Assembly (NCBI GenBank): GCA_028281525.1
Contig: JANQJR010000019.1
Coordinates: forward strand, 26,027-90,026
DNA: 64,000 nt
Source: Magnetovibrio sp.
GTDB taxonomy: Bacteria > Pseudomonadota > Alphaproteobacteria > Rhodospirillales > Magnetovibrionaceae
Reading direction: 5' to 3'
Shown here: positions 45,756 to 55,231 of the stretch, in pieces
Position numbering within the stretch: position 1 is the first letter of the stretch
Layout of the letters: each line of letters starts with the position of its first letter
Notes under the pieces: model-generated
The model's database searches: none
What the model saw: only the letters and a program-made list of their open reading frames with translations
What the model was told of the DNA's origin: nothing
Translations under genes and position numbers: made by a program

Positions 45756-46769
45756 TCAGGCCGCGTTCTGGGAGGGTTTTGCGGGCGGAGCCAGTTCGAG
45801 CATGCGCTCCAACGGTTTTTTTGCCGCGATGCGCAGCTCTTCCGGCAGCTCAATGCGCGGTGCTTCGTTGGCCATGGCGAGGTACATCTTTTCTAAGGTG
45901 TTGAGCGCCATGTACGGACAGTTCGCGCAGTTGCATCCGCCGTCCGCGCCGGGGGCCGCCAGGAAGGTCTTGTCCGGGCTGTCCTTTTGCATCTGGTGGA
46001 TGATGTGCTGTTCGGTGGCGACAATGAATTCCTTGGCCGGATTGTCATGCACGAACTTAAGGATTTGGCTGGTGGAGCCCACATGGTCGGAAACCTCGAC
46101 AATGCTTTCGGGGCATTCGGGGTGCGCGGCGACCAAGGCGCCGGGGTGTCGAGATTTCAGACGCGTGATTTCGCGCGCCGAGAATTGCTCGTGCACGATG
46201 CAGGTGCCCGGCCACAACACCATGTCGCGTCCGGTTTTGCGCTGCAGGTACGCGCCCAGATGACGGTCCGGCGCAAATAGGATCGGCTGATCTTTGGGCA
46301 AGTTCTTGATGATGTGCTCCGCGCTCGACGAGGTGACGATCACGTCGGACAGCGCTTTGACTTCCGCAGAGCAGTTGATGTAGGTCAGCGAAATGTGATC
46401 CGGGTGTGCGTCGCGCCATGCCTTGAACGCCTCCGCCTGACACGAGTCTTCCAGCGAGCAGCCCGCGTCCGCGTCGGGAATGACGACGGTTTTTTGCGGG
46501 CTCAGAATTTTCGCCACCTCGGCCATGAAGCGCACGCCGGAAAAAACGATCATGTCCGCGTCCGTAGCGGCGGCCTTGCGCGACAGATCGAGCGAGTCCC
46601 CGACATAGTCCGCCAAATCCTGGATTTCACCTTCCTGGTAATAGTGCGCCAAGATCACCGCGTTCTTTTCACGGCGCAGCCGTTCGACTTCCGCTTCCAC
46701 ATCCAAGAGCGGGTCGAGTGTACTGAGCGATTGTGCCGTTTCATTCGGCAAAATTACGGTTTCGGTCAT
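45756..46769 (-). CDS. nadA: Quinolinate synthase
   Basis: A [4Fe-4S] enzyme that condenses iminoaspartate with dihydroxyacetone phosphate to quinolinate. 337 residues. Family blocks: VILAHYYQEGEIQDLADYVGDS, the cluster cysteines in ADAGCSLEDSC, LWPGTCIVHE and GGCNCANCPYM. The start is either 46769 or an in-frame ATG at 46802; neither has a strong ribosome site and I take the one nearer the conserved region. First gene of the nadA-nadC pair. Confidence 0.94.
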   Translation of the reverse strand: MTETVILPNETAQSLSTLDPLLDVEAEVERLRREKNAVILAHYYQEGEIQDLADYVGDSLDLSRKAAATDADMIVFSGVRFMAEVAKILSPQKTVVIPDADAGCSLEDSCQAEAFKAWRDAHPDHISLTYINCSAEVKALSDVIVTSSSAEHIIKNLPKDQPILFAPDRHLGAYLQRKTGRDMVLWPGTCIVHEQFSAREITRLKSRHPGALVAAHPECPESIVEVSDHVGSTSQILKFVHDNPAKEFIVATEQHIIHQMQKDSPDKTFLAAPGADGGCNCANCPYMALNTLEKMYLAMANEAPRIELPEELRIAAKKPLERMLELAPPAKPSQNAA

Positions 46770-46889
46770 ATTTGGATTTCGGGGCTTGCCCGTTTTCAAC
46801 ATGGGGAGGGAGCGATGCCCTCATATTAGCGTTCTATATATGGTCGCGAAAGGGGGCAGCGGCAAGAAAATGCAACATCTTGCAACAGA

Positions 46890-46917
46890 AAACGGGGGTC
46901 CTTGAAGACCCCCGTTT
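46890..46917 (-). terminator. Rho-independent terminator
   Basis: A perfect 11-bp stem (AAACGGGGGTC / GACCCCCGTTT) with a six-base loop. On the minus strand it ends in TTTTC, and it lies 54 bases after the stop of the gene at 46971-47354. It may also work weakly in the other direction. Confidence 0.8.
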
Positions 46918-46970
46918 CTCTGGCGTGGCGCCCCAGGGCTTCCCCTAGGGGTCGTGAACTCTCTTTATTT

Positions 46971-47354
46971 TCAGTTGTTTGTCTCTGTTTGACTGGAAAT
47001 TTTCCGGTTCCGCGTGAAGCTGAATACGGGGCCTGAGCATTCCATGCCCGTGACCGAGGGGTAATGGTGGGCCATCCATAAGGCGCACAGCATCAATTTA
47101 TCGCCATTGCCGGTTTTCACCGCATCGACCAGCATGCGCCCCACCAAATCCAAGGGAACGGGGCGGCGTCCCGGCGCATTGGCGGGCGTGAGGCGCTCGG
47201 TGAGAGCGATCAAGACCTCGTCCATCGCTTCTAGGCCACTGTTTTCGAAATCGTTTTTCGCGTTTCGGGTGATCACCAGGGGGGTGCACGCGCCATCCCG
47301 GCAAACGGTGAAGGTTTGTGAAGACAAGGCATCTTGGTGATGCAAGTGAGACAC
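46971..47354 (-). CDS. Hypothetical protein, 127 residues
   Basis: A small cytoplasmic-looking protein that I do not recognise. Three features are visible: a TFTVCRDGACTPLVITRNA stretch near the N-terminus, a helical middle (MDEVLIALTERL; DLVGRMLVDAV), and an LMLCALWMAHHYPS segment. No signal peptide or membrane helix. It is followed by a good terminator on the same strand, which supports a real single-gene unit. Confidence 0.6.
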   Translation of the reverse strand: MSHLHHQDALSSQTFTVCRDGACTPLVITRNAKNDFENSGLEAMDEVLIALTERLTPANAPGRRPVPLDLVGRMLVDAVKTGNGDKLMLCALWMAHHYPSVTGMECSGPVFSFTRNRKISSQTETNN

Positions 47355-47494
47355 GCCGGTTTCTCTCGTCAGGACGTAAAAACGAGCTTAAGCCTCGCGC
47401 GTCCGTGCGTGTTTCTCAACCGTGCGAAAGGTTTATACAGGCAGTCTTTGGTATGGGCCGTTATACCAACGGTTAGGGGCTGGACCCTGAGCCG

Positions 47495-48694
47495 TTACGC
47501 GTCCATGTTGCAGCTGAACGCCTGCAGACCCGTCTGGGCCCGGCCGAGGATCAGGGCGTGGATGTCGTGGGTGCCTTCGTAGGTGTTCACCGCCTCCAGA
47601 TTCATGACATGGCGGATAACGTGGAATTCGTCGGCGATGCCGTTCCCACCGTGCATGTCGCGCGCGGTGCGGGCGATGTCCAGCGCCTTGCCGCAGGAAT
47701 TGCGCTTGAGCATGGAGACCGCTTCCGGTGCGCCGCGGCCTTCGTCCAGCAGGCGTCCCAAGCGCAAGCACGCCTGCACTCCCAATGCGATTTCCGTCTG
47801 CATGTCGGCGAGTTTCTTTTGCACCAGCTGATTGGCGGCCAAGGGGCGTCCGAATTGCTGGCGTTCCAGGGTGTATTCGCGCGCTGCCATCCAGCAGAAT
47901 TCCGCTGCGCCCAGCGCCCCCCAAGAAATGCCGTAGCGCGCCTTGTTCAAACACCCGAAAGGCCCCTTGAGCCCTTTGACGTCGGGAAACATATTGTCTT
48001 CGGGCACGAACACCCGGTCCAGGACGATTTCGCCGGTGATGGATGCGCGCAGCGAAAACTTACCTTCGATCTTGGGTGTCGAAAGACCGTCGGCGCCGCG
48101 TTCGACGAGGAAGCCGCGAATTTCTCCGTCCAGTTTGGCCCACACGATGCAGAGATCGGCGATGGGCGAATTGGTGATCCACATCTTGTTGCCGCTTAGA
48201 ACATAGCCGCCATCGATTTTTTCCGCGCGGGTGCGCATGGAGGCGGGGTCCGACCCCGCATCCGGTTCGGTCAAGCCGAAGCATCCGATCATTTCACCGG
48301 TGGCGAGCTTGGGCAGGTACTTGCTCTTCTGCGCTTCGGTGCCGTAGGCATGGATCGGATGCATGACCAACGATGACTGCACGCTCATGGCGGAGCGGTA
48401 TCCGCTGTCGATGCGTTCGATTTCGCGCGCGACCAATCCGTAGGCCACATGGGAAACGTTCGCGCAACCGTATTCTTCCGGCAAGGTCGGGCCCAACAGG
48501 CCCAATTCCCCCATTTCCGTCATAATTTCAGGATGAAAGGTTTCCGTGCGGTTGGCCTCCACGATGCGCGACAGCAATTTGTCCTGGGCGTAATCGCGCG
48601 CGGTCGCTTGGGCCAAGCGCTCTTCTTCGGTCAACTGATCGTCGAGCAGCAGCGGGTCGTCCCACTGGAAGTGCGCTTTGGAAGGGGAGGTCAT
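47495..48694 (-). CDS. gcdH: Glutaryl-CoA dehydrogenase
   Basis: An acyl-CoA dehydrogenase that oxidises and decarboxylates glutaryl-CoA to crotonyl-CoA in lysine/tryptophan breakdown. 399 residues. Blocks: [19 protein letters not shown], the [19 protein letters not shown] region typical of GCDH, and the catalytic Glu in [20 protein letters not shown] near the C-terminus. GGGGAGG precedes the ATG. A palindromic repeat lies immediately upstream. Confidence 0.93.
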   Translation of the reverse strand: MTSPSKAHFQWDDPLLLDDQLTEEERLAQATARDYAQDKLLSRIVEANRTETFHPEIMTEMGELGLLGPTLPEEYGCANVSHVAYGLVAREIERIDSGYRSAMSVQSSLVMHPIHAYGTEAQKSKYLPKLATGEMIGCFGLTEPDAGSDPASMRTRAEKIDGGYVLSGNKMWITNSPIADLCIVWAKLDGEIRGFLVERGADGLSTPKIEGKFSLRASITGEIVLDRVFVPEDNMFPDVKGLKGPFGCLNKARYGISWGALGAAEFCWMAAREYTLERQQFGRPLAANQLVQKKLADMQTEIALGVQACLRLGRLLDEGRGAPEAVSMLKRNSCGKALDIARTARDMHGGNGIADEFHVIRHVMNLEAVNTYEGTHDIHALILGRAQTGLQAFSCNMDA

Positions 48695-48704
48695 GACAGG
48701 GCTC

Positions 48705-48842
48705 CTAGAGCCGGATCGTCTTTATCTGAATCGCTTTAGAGATGCAGATTAAGGCGTGAATCCGTCTCTAATCAAATGTTTAGAGGGCGATCGACTTAAT
48801 CTTGTTCACAAAGTAATCAAGATTAAGTCGATCGCGCTCTAG
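48705..48842. repeat. Dispersed palindromic repeat type 1, copy B (MITE-like)
   Basis: A 138-base element whose ends are related inverted repeats: CTAGAGCCGGATCGTCTT on the left and, read on the other strand, CTAGAGCGCGATCGACTT on the right. An inner inverted repeat (CGATCGACTTAATCTTG with AAGATTAAGTCGATCG) sits in the right half. It shares its left end with copy A at 8791, and 48766-48791 is the exact reverse complement of 8846-8871. It is flanked by a TAGGGTCCGGGACCTA palindrome. Confidence 0.8.
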
Positions 48843-48899
48843 GGTCCGGGACCTAACAATAGATATCAGGTCGCGGGCCTTCTGTCATGTGGGAGCGTT

Positions 48900-49712
48900 T
48901 TAGGTTGCGGGGGGTATCCGGGTGAGCGGCACGCCCGCCAGTTTGCCGATTTTCTGGGTGTTGGTGGCGATGGTGGTGAGCAACACGTACCGCTGGCCTT
49001 TGGCATCCACCTTCTGCTTCAACGTCGCAGTCAGTTCGATGCCGTCTCCGCCCCACCAGCGATACGTGCAGCGTGGGGTGTCGCCCAACTGGTTGCGTTT
49101 GCATGTCGCTTCCAGCGGGCGGCCATAAGCGCGCCCATAAAGGCGCATCAAATCTTGTTCCGTCAGGGTCGAGAACACTTCGTCCAAGCGCAGACGGTAG
49201 ATACGTTGGCGTTCTTCCATCACGAATTTACCGTCCACTTCCACGGGGCGGTCGTTTTCGTCCATCCATGCGAACAACTTGCCGCGTTTGGTGGAGACGG
49301 TCAGGACTTGCCTGCCAGAGCGGCCCTCGATCAGTTTGGCCTCCGGATGGATGCGCCGCACCATCGACGGGGTCATGCCTAGCCGGATGCCGCCGATGTC
49401 GAAGCGATCGTTCACGAAGCGGTCGCTGGCGGGCACCACGAGGGTGCGCCCCATCGTCGCCATGTCGTACGGCGACATCGCCAGCACGAACGGGGAACCA
49501 TGCAGATACCAATACACCCCCGCCAGGGTCAATATGACCAATGTCATCGTACGCACCGCCATTTGCGCCGCGCGCCGTAGGCGGCTTTCGCCGTGGTGCG
49601 CACCCGCCGCCGGCTCTTTTGCGGGCAGGCGGCCTGCAACGCGGCCTTTCTCCAACCTTTCGGCGCGCGCCTTGGCGCGGACTTGTTTGGCGATGACACT
49701 GCGGCTGTTCAT
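48900..49712 (-). CDS. Membrane-anchored protein of unknown function (paralogue 1)
   Basis: A 270-residue protein with a basic N-terminus (about 1-48), one membrane helix (about 52-72, MTLVILTLAGVYWYLHG) and an exported domain. The domain has DIGGIRLGMTPSMVRRIHPEAKLI and a C-terminal part with CKRNQLGDTPRCTYRWWGGDGIEL then LLTTIATNTQKIGKL. The same order of motifs appears in the gene at 49969-50673, so the two are tandem paralogues. Two cysteines bracket the WW region and could be disulfide bonded. I do not recognise the family. Confidence 0.7.
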   Translation of the reverse strand: MNSRSVIAKQVRAKARAERLEKGRVAGRLPAKEPAAGAHHGESRLRRAAQMAVRTMTLVILTLAGVYWYLHGSPFVLAMSPYDMATMGRTLVVPASDRFVNDRFDIGGIRLGMTPSMVRRIHPEAKLIEGRSGRQVLTVSTKRGKLFAWMDENDRPVEVDGKFVMEERQRIYRLRLDEVFSTLTEQDLMRLYGRAYGRPLEATCKRNQLGDTPRCTYRWWGGDGIELTATLKQKVDAKGQRYVLLTTIATNTQKIGKLAGVPLTRIPPAT

Positions 49713-49897
49713 CTCGAACCTCGGGGTTGCCAGTGCTTTTAGAACGGGTGAATAGGCTGTTCTTACTCCTTCTATTTTAGGTGGTTAACACATTGTTATC
49801 GAATGTTTTATTTGCTTACAAAGTGGCGGCAATCTATGCAAAATTTCGATAAAATTTTAAGGGTTTCCGCTCTGACTTCTGAACGTCTCCGGGCATG

Positions 49898-49924
49898 CAA
49901 AACGGCCCCGGGGGCGGGGCCGTT
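49898..49924 (-). terminator. Rho-independent terminator
   Basis: A 9-bp perfect GC-rich stem (AACGGCCCC / GGGGCCGTT) with a six-base loop, followed on the minus strand by TTTT. It lies about 45 bases after the stop of the gene at 49969-50673. Confidence 0.85.
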
Positions 49925-49968
49925 CGGGATGGGTTTCGAAGTGAGGGTGGTGAGGACGGTTAGTGTGT

Positions 49969-50673
49969 CTACTCGGCCGCGGTGTTCAAGTTGGCGCGGC
50001 GGATGCGGCCTTCCAGCCGGGTGTCTGTGGCGATTTGTGTGACCAACAGGCGTTGGACGTCCGTGCCAAGTTCCTGGCGGCTGTGCAGGTCCATGCGGAC
50101 TTCGCCGGACATCCACCAGGTAAAGCGGCATTCGCGCATGCCGTCGGTGATGCGCCTTGAGCAGGTTGAGACCGATGGCGCACCGTAACGCTTGGCGAGG
50201 GAGCCGATGTAGTCGTCCTCGCTCATACCCTCGATAACGCGCGATTGGCGCGCCTTGTAGGCGATGTGATAGGGGCCGTCCTCGGCGTACCAGACGGTGT
50301 AATTGGCTTCGTCATCTTGGTAGGACAGGGTCAGGGAGCCGTTGGCGGTCATGCCCTTGATCGCGTCCGGCTGTTGCTGGCGCAGCACATCCATGGTGGT
50401 GCCCAGTTTGACGTTGCCCAATTGATAGCCGGGGTGATCGGTGGCGCCGATTACGGAAAAGAATGCGCTGAGGCGGAACTCCAGGCCCGGTGTGAACTTG
50501 ACCGCTAAGAAGGTGCCAAGCACCAGAAATGCAAAGACGCACATGGCGAACAGGACGGCGATGTCGTTTTCATTTTGTTTGCGTTCCTGCTTGGGCTGTG
50601 GATAGAAAACGTCGTCGCCATAATCGTAATCGGGAATGCCGATGTTTTTGTTCCTGCGGCGTGTGTTGGGCAT
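49969..50673 (-). CDS. Membrane-anchored protein of unknown function (paralogue 2)
   Basis: A 234-residue protein with a charged cytoplasmic N-terminus, one membrane helix (about 40-62, VLFAMCVFAFLVLGTFLAV) and an exported domain. The motifs LGNVKLGTTMDVLRQQQPDAI, CSRRITDGMRECRFTWWMSGEVRM and LLVTQIATDTRLEG parallel those of the gene at 48900-49712 in order and spacing. Its stop is followed by a terminator. Function unknown. Confidence 0.7.
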   Translation of the reverse strand: MPNTRRRNKNIGIPDYDYGDDVFYPQPKQERKQNENDIAVLFAMCVFAFLVLGTFLAVKFTPGLEFRLSAFFSVIGATDHPGYQLGNVKLGTTMDVLRQQQPDAIKGMTANGSLTLSYQDDEANYTVWYAEDGPYHIAYKARQSRVIEGMSEDDYIGSLAKRYGAPSVSTCSRRITDGMRECRFTWWMSGEVRMDLHSRQELGTDVQRLLVTQIATDTRLEGRIRRANLNTAAE

Positions 50674-50756
50674 CGTTCTGATCCTCTAAGGGCAAGGGTT
50701 TCTTATGTTTCTACCTTAAAGATAGCGATTCGCCGGACGTGAGGATGTGCTGAACG

Positions 50757-52526
50757 TCACAGCTCGATTGTTTTTGCCCGGCACAGACCGCGCACCGAAT
50801 TGCCCAGCCACACGGCGTCCGCGCCTTCTAAGTCGTCTAAAGTCAGCACCGCCTCAAAGGCGCGGCCTGAAGCGATCAAGTCCCGGCGCAATGTGCCGTC
50901 CAGCAGCCCGCAGGAGATCGGTGGGGTCAGCAGCTCACCGTTCTTTTCCACGAAAATGTTGGTGATGGAACCTTCGGTGAGTTCGCCGCGGGTGTTGAGG
51001 AACACCACTTCGCCGCAGCCGGTTAGGTCTTGCAAGCGCACGCGTTCGTCGTCGTAAAAGGCGCGGTTGGTGGTTTTATGATAGAGGAACGGATTGTCCG
51101 GGTCCATGCGGTTGGAACTGATGGCGAAACGCAACACCGCATCGCTGCCGGGCTTGGCGAAGTCGAACGCTTTCGTGCGCGCGTGCCCGTCTTCGTTCAT
51201 CAGCAGCCGCACCTTTTGGGGTTGGGTTTTACCGTCGGCCGCATCGTCCAAGGCGCGGCGCACGGCGTCGGTATCGCAGGGGTAGCCGAAATACGCAGCG
51301 CTGGCCGTGAGGCGCGCCAAGTGACGTTCCAGCAGGAAATATCCCGTATCCGGCTCCCACAACAGTGTTTCCAGCAGATCGAACGGTTCGGGCGTGCGGC
51401 TCAGGAAGCGGGCTTTCAAATGACATTCATCCCATTCGGCGGCGGGCTCAGAATCGTGCACGATGCCGCTGCCGATGCCCAAGCGCCCCTGTCCGCCTGT
51501 GAGCGTTACAGTGCGAATGGCGACATTGAAGCGCATCCCATTCTGGGGGGCCGCATATCCCACTGCGCCGGTGTACACACCGCGCGGCCCGGCTTCGAGC
51601 GTACGAATGATCTCCATCGCTTTCACCTTTGGCGCGCCGGTAACGGAGCCGCAGGGAAACAGCGCGCGCATCACGTCGGCGAAACGGACGGCAGGCCGCA
51701 GTTTGGCTTCGATTCCCGACGTCATTTGATGAAGCGTGGGGTAGGTCTCCACCGAAAACAAGTCGGTGACATTGACCGAGCCCACCAACGCCACGCGGCC
51801 CAGATCGTTTCTCAACAAATCCACAATCATCAGGTTTTCCGCGCGGGACTTTTCGTCCCGGCTGAGCCACGTGCGCAGGTCCTGGTCCTTGGTGGGATTG
51901 GCGGCGCGCGGTGCGGTGCCTTTCATGGGGCGGGTGCGTGCGATGTTGGCGCCCACTTCGACGAACAGTTCCGGCGACAAAGACAAAATGTGCTCTTCCC
52001 CCGTCGCAACCAGCGCGCCATAGCGCGCGCGCTGACGTCGGCGCAGGCGGGCGTAAAGCGCCAGCGGGCTTCCGGAAAAATCGAAGTCTTGCTGGAACGT
52101 GTGGTTGATCTGGTAGACATCGCCCGCGCGGATATGGTCGCGGATGCGTTCCACCTGGGCGATGTAATCTGCGCGGCTGAGCCGTGCGTTCAGGTCCGTG
52201 ACGGCGCAATCCTCCATAGCCCACCCGGCAAACAGATCGTCACCGACGGTATCGGGTGTGGAGAACACGCCCATCCAGATCAGCGGGCCGTTCCGGTCCG
52301 GCGGCATCAGGGGGGCGAGCTTGGGCTCCAGCGCGTAGCCCAACTCATACGCCATATAACCTGCCACGTGATAACCCTCGGACAGCGCCTCTTCGATCCG
52401 TGCCAAGATTGACGGAACGTCCTCGGGGGTGGCGCACGTCAACACCTCAAGAGCATCGTTGAACAGCATCGCCCCGCCGGACGTGCCGGCGTCGTCGATC
52501 AGCACAAAGGGTGGGGTGCAATTCAT
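50757..52526 (-). CDS. pabB: Aminodeoxychorismate synthase component I fused to aminodeoxychorismate lyase
   Basis: A 589-residue PabB-PabC fusion for p-aminobenzoate (folate) synthesis. The N-terminal chorismate-binding domain (about 1-340) shows VYQINHTFQQDF, RTRPMKGTAPR, DLLRNDLGRVA, and the CGSVTGAPKVKAMEII signature. The C-terminal class IV aminotransferase-like part (about 360-589) has the PLP Lys in YHKTTNRAFYDDER, then GELTEGSITNIFV and LLDGTLRRDLI. The glutaminase PabA is not in the window. Confidence 0.93.
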   Translation of the reverse strand: MNCTPPFVLIDDAGTSGGAMLFNDALEVLTCATPEDVPSILARIEEALSEGYHVAGYMAYELGYALEPKLAPLMPPDRNGPLIWMGVFSTPDTVGDDLFAGWAMEDCAVTDLNARLSRADYIAQVERIRDHIRAGDVYQINHTFQQDFDFSGSPLALYARLRRRQRARYGALVATGEEHILSLSPELFVEVGANIARTRPMKGTAPRAANPTKDQDLRTWLSRDEKSRAENLMIVDLLRNDLGRVALVGSVNVTDLFSVETYPTLHQMTSGIEAKLRPAVRFADVMRALFPCGSVTGAPKVKAMEIIRTLEAGPRGVYTGAVGYAAPQNGMRFNVAIRTVTLTGGQGRLGIGSGIVHDSEPAAEWDECHLKARFLSRTPEPFDLLETLLWEPDTGYFLLERHLARLTASAAYFGYPCDTDAVRRALDDAADGKTQPQKVRLLMNEDGHARTKAFDFAKPGSDAVLRFAISSNRMDPDNPFLYHKTTNRAFYDDERVRLQDLTGCGEVVFLNTRGELTEGSITNIFVEKNGELLTPPISCGLLDGTLRRDLIASGRAFEAVLTLDDLEGADAVWLGNSVRGLCRAKTIEL

Positions 52527-52557
52527 GATTTAGGGGCGGTCTATCAACCTTCGGCGT

Positions 52558-52986
52558 TCAGCCTGAAGCGCCTTCGCTTTTCTGTTTGACCCGCGCGGAG
52601 AACGTGTCGCGATTGATGATGAAACGCTCGTGCCGGCCCCGCGATATGGTATCGATGCCGTCATGGGCCTCGACCTCGAACATCAGACGCTTGCCGTCCA
52701 CCTCGGTCAGCTTGACCGAGCCGGTGACGGTCATGCCCGGTGGCGTGGCGGCCTCGTGACTGACGTCGATGTGGGTGCCGACGGTCATCTCATCGGGCCA
52801 GTCCAGGTGCTCTTCGATCGCCTTGATGCACGACCATTCCAGGAAGCCGACCATGAAACCGGTGGCAAAGACTTCCGGCATTTCCTGAAATTCCGGCGCA
52901 TCCGGATACAGAGACGGCACGGTCTTGTCGAGCGGCACGGTGTACATGTGTTCGTATACGATGCCGGGTTTGAGGCTGTCTTTCAT
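52558..52986 (-). CDS. FlK-like thioesterase
   Basis: A 142-residue hotdog-fold thioesterase resembling fluoroacetyl-CoA thioesterase-type proteins. The candidate catalytic residues lie in the segment TGFMVGFLEWSCIKAIEEHL (Thr/Glu region) and GTHIDVSHEAATPPGM (His). The reaction is hydrolysis of a small acyl-CoA; the natural substrate is unknown. Between the folate gene and the diguanylate cyclase, all on the minus strand. Confidence 0.78.
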   Translation of the reverse strand: MKDSLKPGIVYEHMYTVPLDKTVPSLYPDAPEFQEMPEVFATGFMVGFLEWSCIKAIEEHLDWPDEMTVGTHIDVSHEAATPPGMTVTGSVKLTEVDGKRLMFEVEAHDGIDTISRGRHERFIINRDTFSARVKQKSEGASG

Positions 52987-53012
52987 ATGGGGTGGTCCTT
53001 TACGCCCAAAAT

Positions 53013-54464
53013 TTATGCGAGGACGGTTTCGATGCGGTCGCGTCCGTTCTCCTTCGCTTTGTACAGGGCCGCATCGGCGCGATCAATCAAGCTGTCTTGA
53101 CCGTCGCCGGGAATCACCTGGGTGATGCCGACGCTGAGGGTCACGGGTTTGATGTTTTTGCCCGGCGCGAAGTTCGTCGCGTGGATCGCGTGACGGGCGT
53201 CTTCGGCGAGACGAAGGGCCTGTTCGGCGGTGCAGTCTTCCGCCAAGATGATGAACTCGTCACCGCCCCAACGGCATAACACGTCGTTTTCGCGTGCATG
53301 GCTGCGCAAGATCCGGCCGGCGCGGCGGATGGCCTCGTCGCCGGCCAAGTGGCCCAGCGTATCGTTGATGGACTTGAAATGATCGATGTCCATCATCAGC
53401 AGGGAGAAGGGACGCTCGCTCCGTTTGAACCGCGCCAGTCCCTGTTCAAGCATCAATTCGAAATGCTGGCGATTGTGAAGATTGGTGAGCTTATCGGTGA
53501 TGGCCATGTCTTCCAGTCTGCGCTGGAAGATGTTGATGGTGTATGCGATCAACAAGACGGTGATCAAGATCACCACGGGACCGATCATCAGGTTGCGGAT
53601 GAAGCCCTGTTGCATGTCCTTCAACGCCTGGGATTCCGGCAATTCGATGAACAGGTGCCATTTGAGTTCCGGAATGTAGCGGGTGGTGAGCAGGATTTTG
53701 TCGTCTTGGTTCTGGTACGTGTAGGAACCGCGCTGATTGCGCAACACCTCGTTGGCGATTTCACCCAAGCCTTCGATATCGAACACCGTGATTTTGTTGG
53801 ACATGCCCGGGTCGGCATGTACGCGGATGAGGCCCGCGTCATCGACGAAATAGACGTCCCTGCGGAATTGCTCACGATATCTTTTCACCAGACTGGACAC
53901 CGAGCCCAATCCCAAGCCGACACCGGTAATCCCTAAGAATGTTCCGTTTTCGTCGATCACCCGGTAATTGATGAAGATCGTAATGGACCGGTTTTGCTGA
54001 TAGTTGAAGTCTACATTGACCACATACGGATCTTGGCTGTCGCGGGCTTCGAAAAACCAGCGGTCCTCAGGATTGGTTTCGCTGAGTGTTCTCGACACGC
54101 CTTCGAAGTGGTAGTACTTCAAACTGTTCGCGGAAATGAAATAAGACGTGAAGGTCTCGTAGCGGCTGCGGATTTGCGTCAGATATCGCACCATGCGGCT
54201 GGCGTCGACCTCGCCTTCCGTCACCCAGTCGTGCAGGAAAGTGTCGTTCGCCATCAAAGACGATATGAAAATCGGGCGCAGCAGATCCGCTTGGATCGCC
54301 GAATAGACATTGTTGGACGACAGCGGAAGTTCGTTTTCCAAGATGGTGGTGCGCAGCGCACCCCGCGAAACTTGATAGTTCAGAAGATTGGTCGCAACGA
54401 AACCGGCCACCAAAATGATGGTGACGACGCTGATGAGTTTTGTTCGGATGCTCAGCGCTCTCAT
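53013..54464 (-). CDS. Membrane diguanylate cyclase with Cache sensor
   Basis: A 483-residue membrane cyclase. Helix 1 about 10-30, a Cache-like periplasmic sensor about 35-270 (YFISANSLKYYHFEGVSRT; DPYVVNVDFNYQQN), helix 2 about 278-300, then GGDEF about 320-480. The active motif RWGGDEFIILAED and metal site MMDIDHFKSINDTLGH are intact, and the upstream segment KSKINDTLGH confirms the family. The ATG at 54464 has GGAA seven bases upstream; earlier in-frame codons extend to 54503. It should raise c-di-GMP in response to a periplasmic ligand. Confidence 0.92.
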   Translation of the reverse strand: MRALSIRTKLISVVTIILVAGFVATNLLNYQVSRGALRTTILENELPLSSNNVYSAIQADLLRPIFISSLMANDTFLHDWVTEGEVDASRMVRYLTQIRSRYETFTSYFISANSLKYYHFEGVSRTLSETNPEDRWFFEARDSQDPYVVNVDFNYQQNRSITIFINYRVIDENGTFLGITGVGLGLGSVSSLVKRYREQFRRDVYFVDDAGLIRVHADPGMSNKITVFDIEGLGEIANEVLRNQRGSYTYQNQDDKILLTTRYIPELKWHLFIELPESQALKDMQQGFIRNLMIGPVVILITVLLIAYTINIFQRRLEDMAITDKLTNLHNRQHFELMLEQGLARFKRSERPFSLLMMDIDHFKSINDTLGHLAGDEAIRRAGRILRSHARENDVLCRWGGDEFIILAEDCTAEQALRLAEDARHAIHATNFAPGKNIKPVTLSVGITQVIPGDGQDSLIDRADAALYKAKENGRDRIETVLA

Positions 54465-54644
54465 AGCGCATTCCATTGTGAAATGTTCATGGTCGTTCCC
54501 CACCTAAGCACGTCTTTAATGTTTGTTTATGCTTTTAAATCAGTACGATCCCAATCATACGGGATTCGACGAAAGCAAGTCACCTATCCTCTTGGGCTAT
54601 ATGCTATCGTTTGAAAAAATAGATTCCTCGGGACTGAACTTGCA

Positions 54645-55160
54645 ATGACCGAAAAACTCACAGCCCGCGAAGCCGAACTGCGGTTGGGCCAGATCAAGTT
54701 GCTGTCGCTCGACGTCGACGGCGTGATGACCGATGGCGGCCTCTATTACACCGAAGACGGCCTGCAGTTCCGCAAGTTCAACGTCAAGGATGGGCTCGGC
54801 ATCAAGTGCGCCCTCAAGGCTGGCGTCGAGATGTGCATTATTTCCGCAAGCAAGGCGACCTCGACCATCGCGCGGGCCGATCATTTGGGAATCCAGCATG
54901 TACGCATCGGCGCGGAAGACAAACTCGCCGAACTGAAGGCCATCGCAAAAGCCGTGGGCGCGGACTTGCACGAAGTCGCGCACATGGGCGACGACCTGAC
55001 GGATGTGGCGTTGATGCAGGCCGTCGGCATGCCGCTCAGCGTTGCGGATGCCGTGCCCGAGGCCATTGCGGCGGCGCGTTACGTCACGGCCAAACCCGGC
55101 GGTGGCGGCGCGGTGCGCGAAATCTGCGACATGATCGTCAAGGCCCGCACGGATACGTGA
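54645..55160 (+). CDS. kdsC: KDO 8-phosphate phosphatase
   Basis: A 171-residue HAD phosphatase that produces KDO for lipopolysaccharide. Motif I LLSLDVDGVMTDGGLYY (Asp nucleophile), RKFNVKDGLGIK, motif II CIISASK, and HMGDDLTDVALMQ for metal binding. No cap domain, as in KdsC, which is a tetramer. It is followed by htpX. The neighbouring kdsD/lptC are not present. Confidence 0.93.
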   Translation: MTEKLTAREAELRLGQIKLLSLDVDGVMTDGGLYYTEDGLQFRKFNVKDGLGIKCALKAGVEMCIISASKATSTIARADHLGIQHVRIGAEDKLAELKAIAKAVGADLHEVAHMGDDLTDVALMQAVGMPLSVADAVPEAIAAARYVTAKPGGGGAVREICDMIVKARTDT

Positions 55161-55231
55161 TGGGAGCATGACGTTTGGCGCTTGAGCCGCGGGCGATGCA
55201 TGCGCATTTATAAGGGGAGAAGCCCTTTGCC

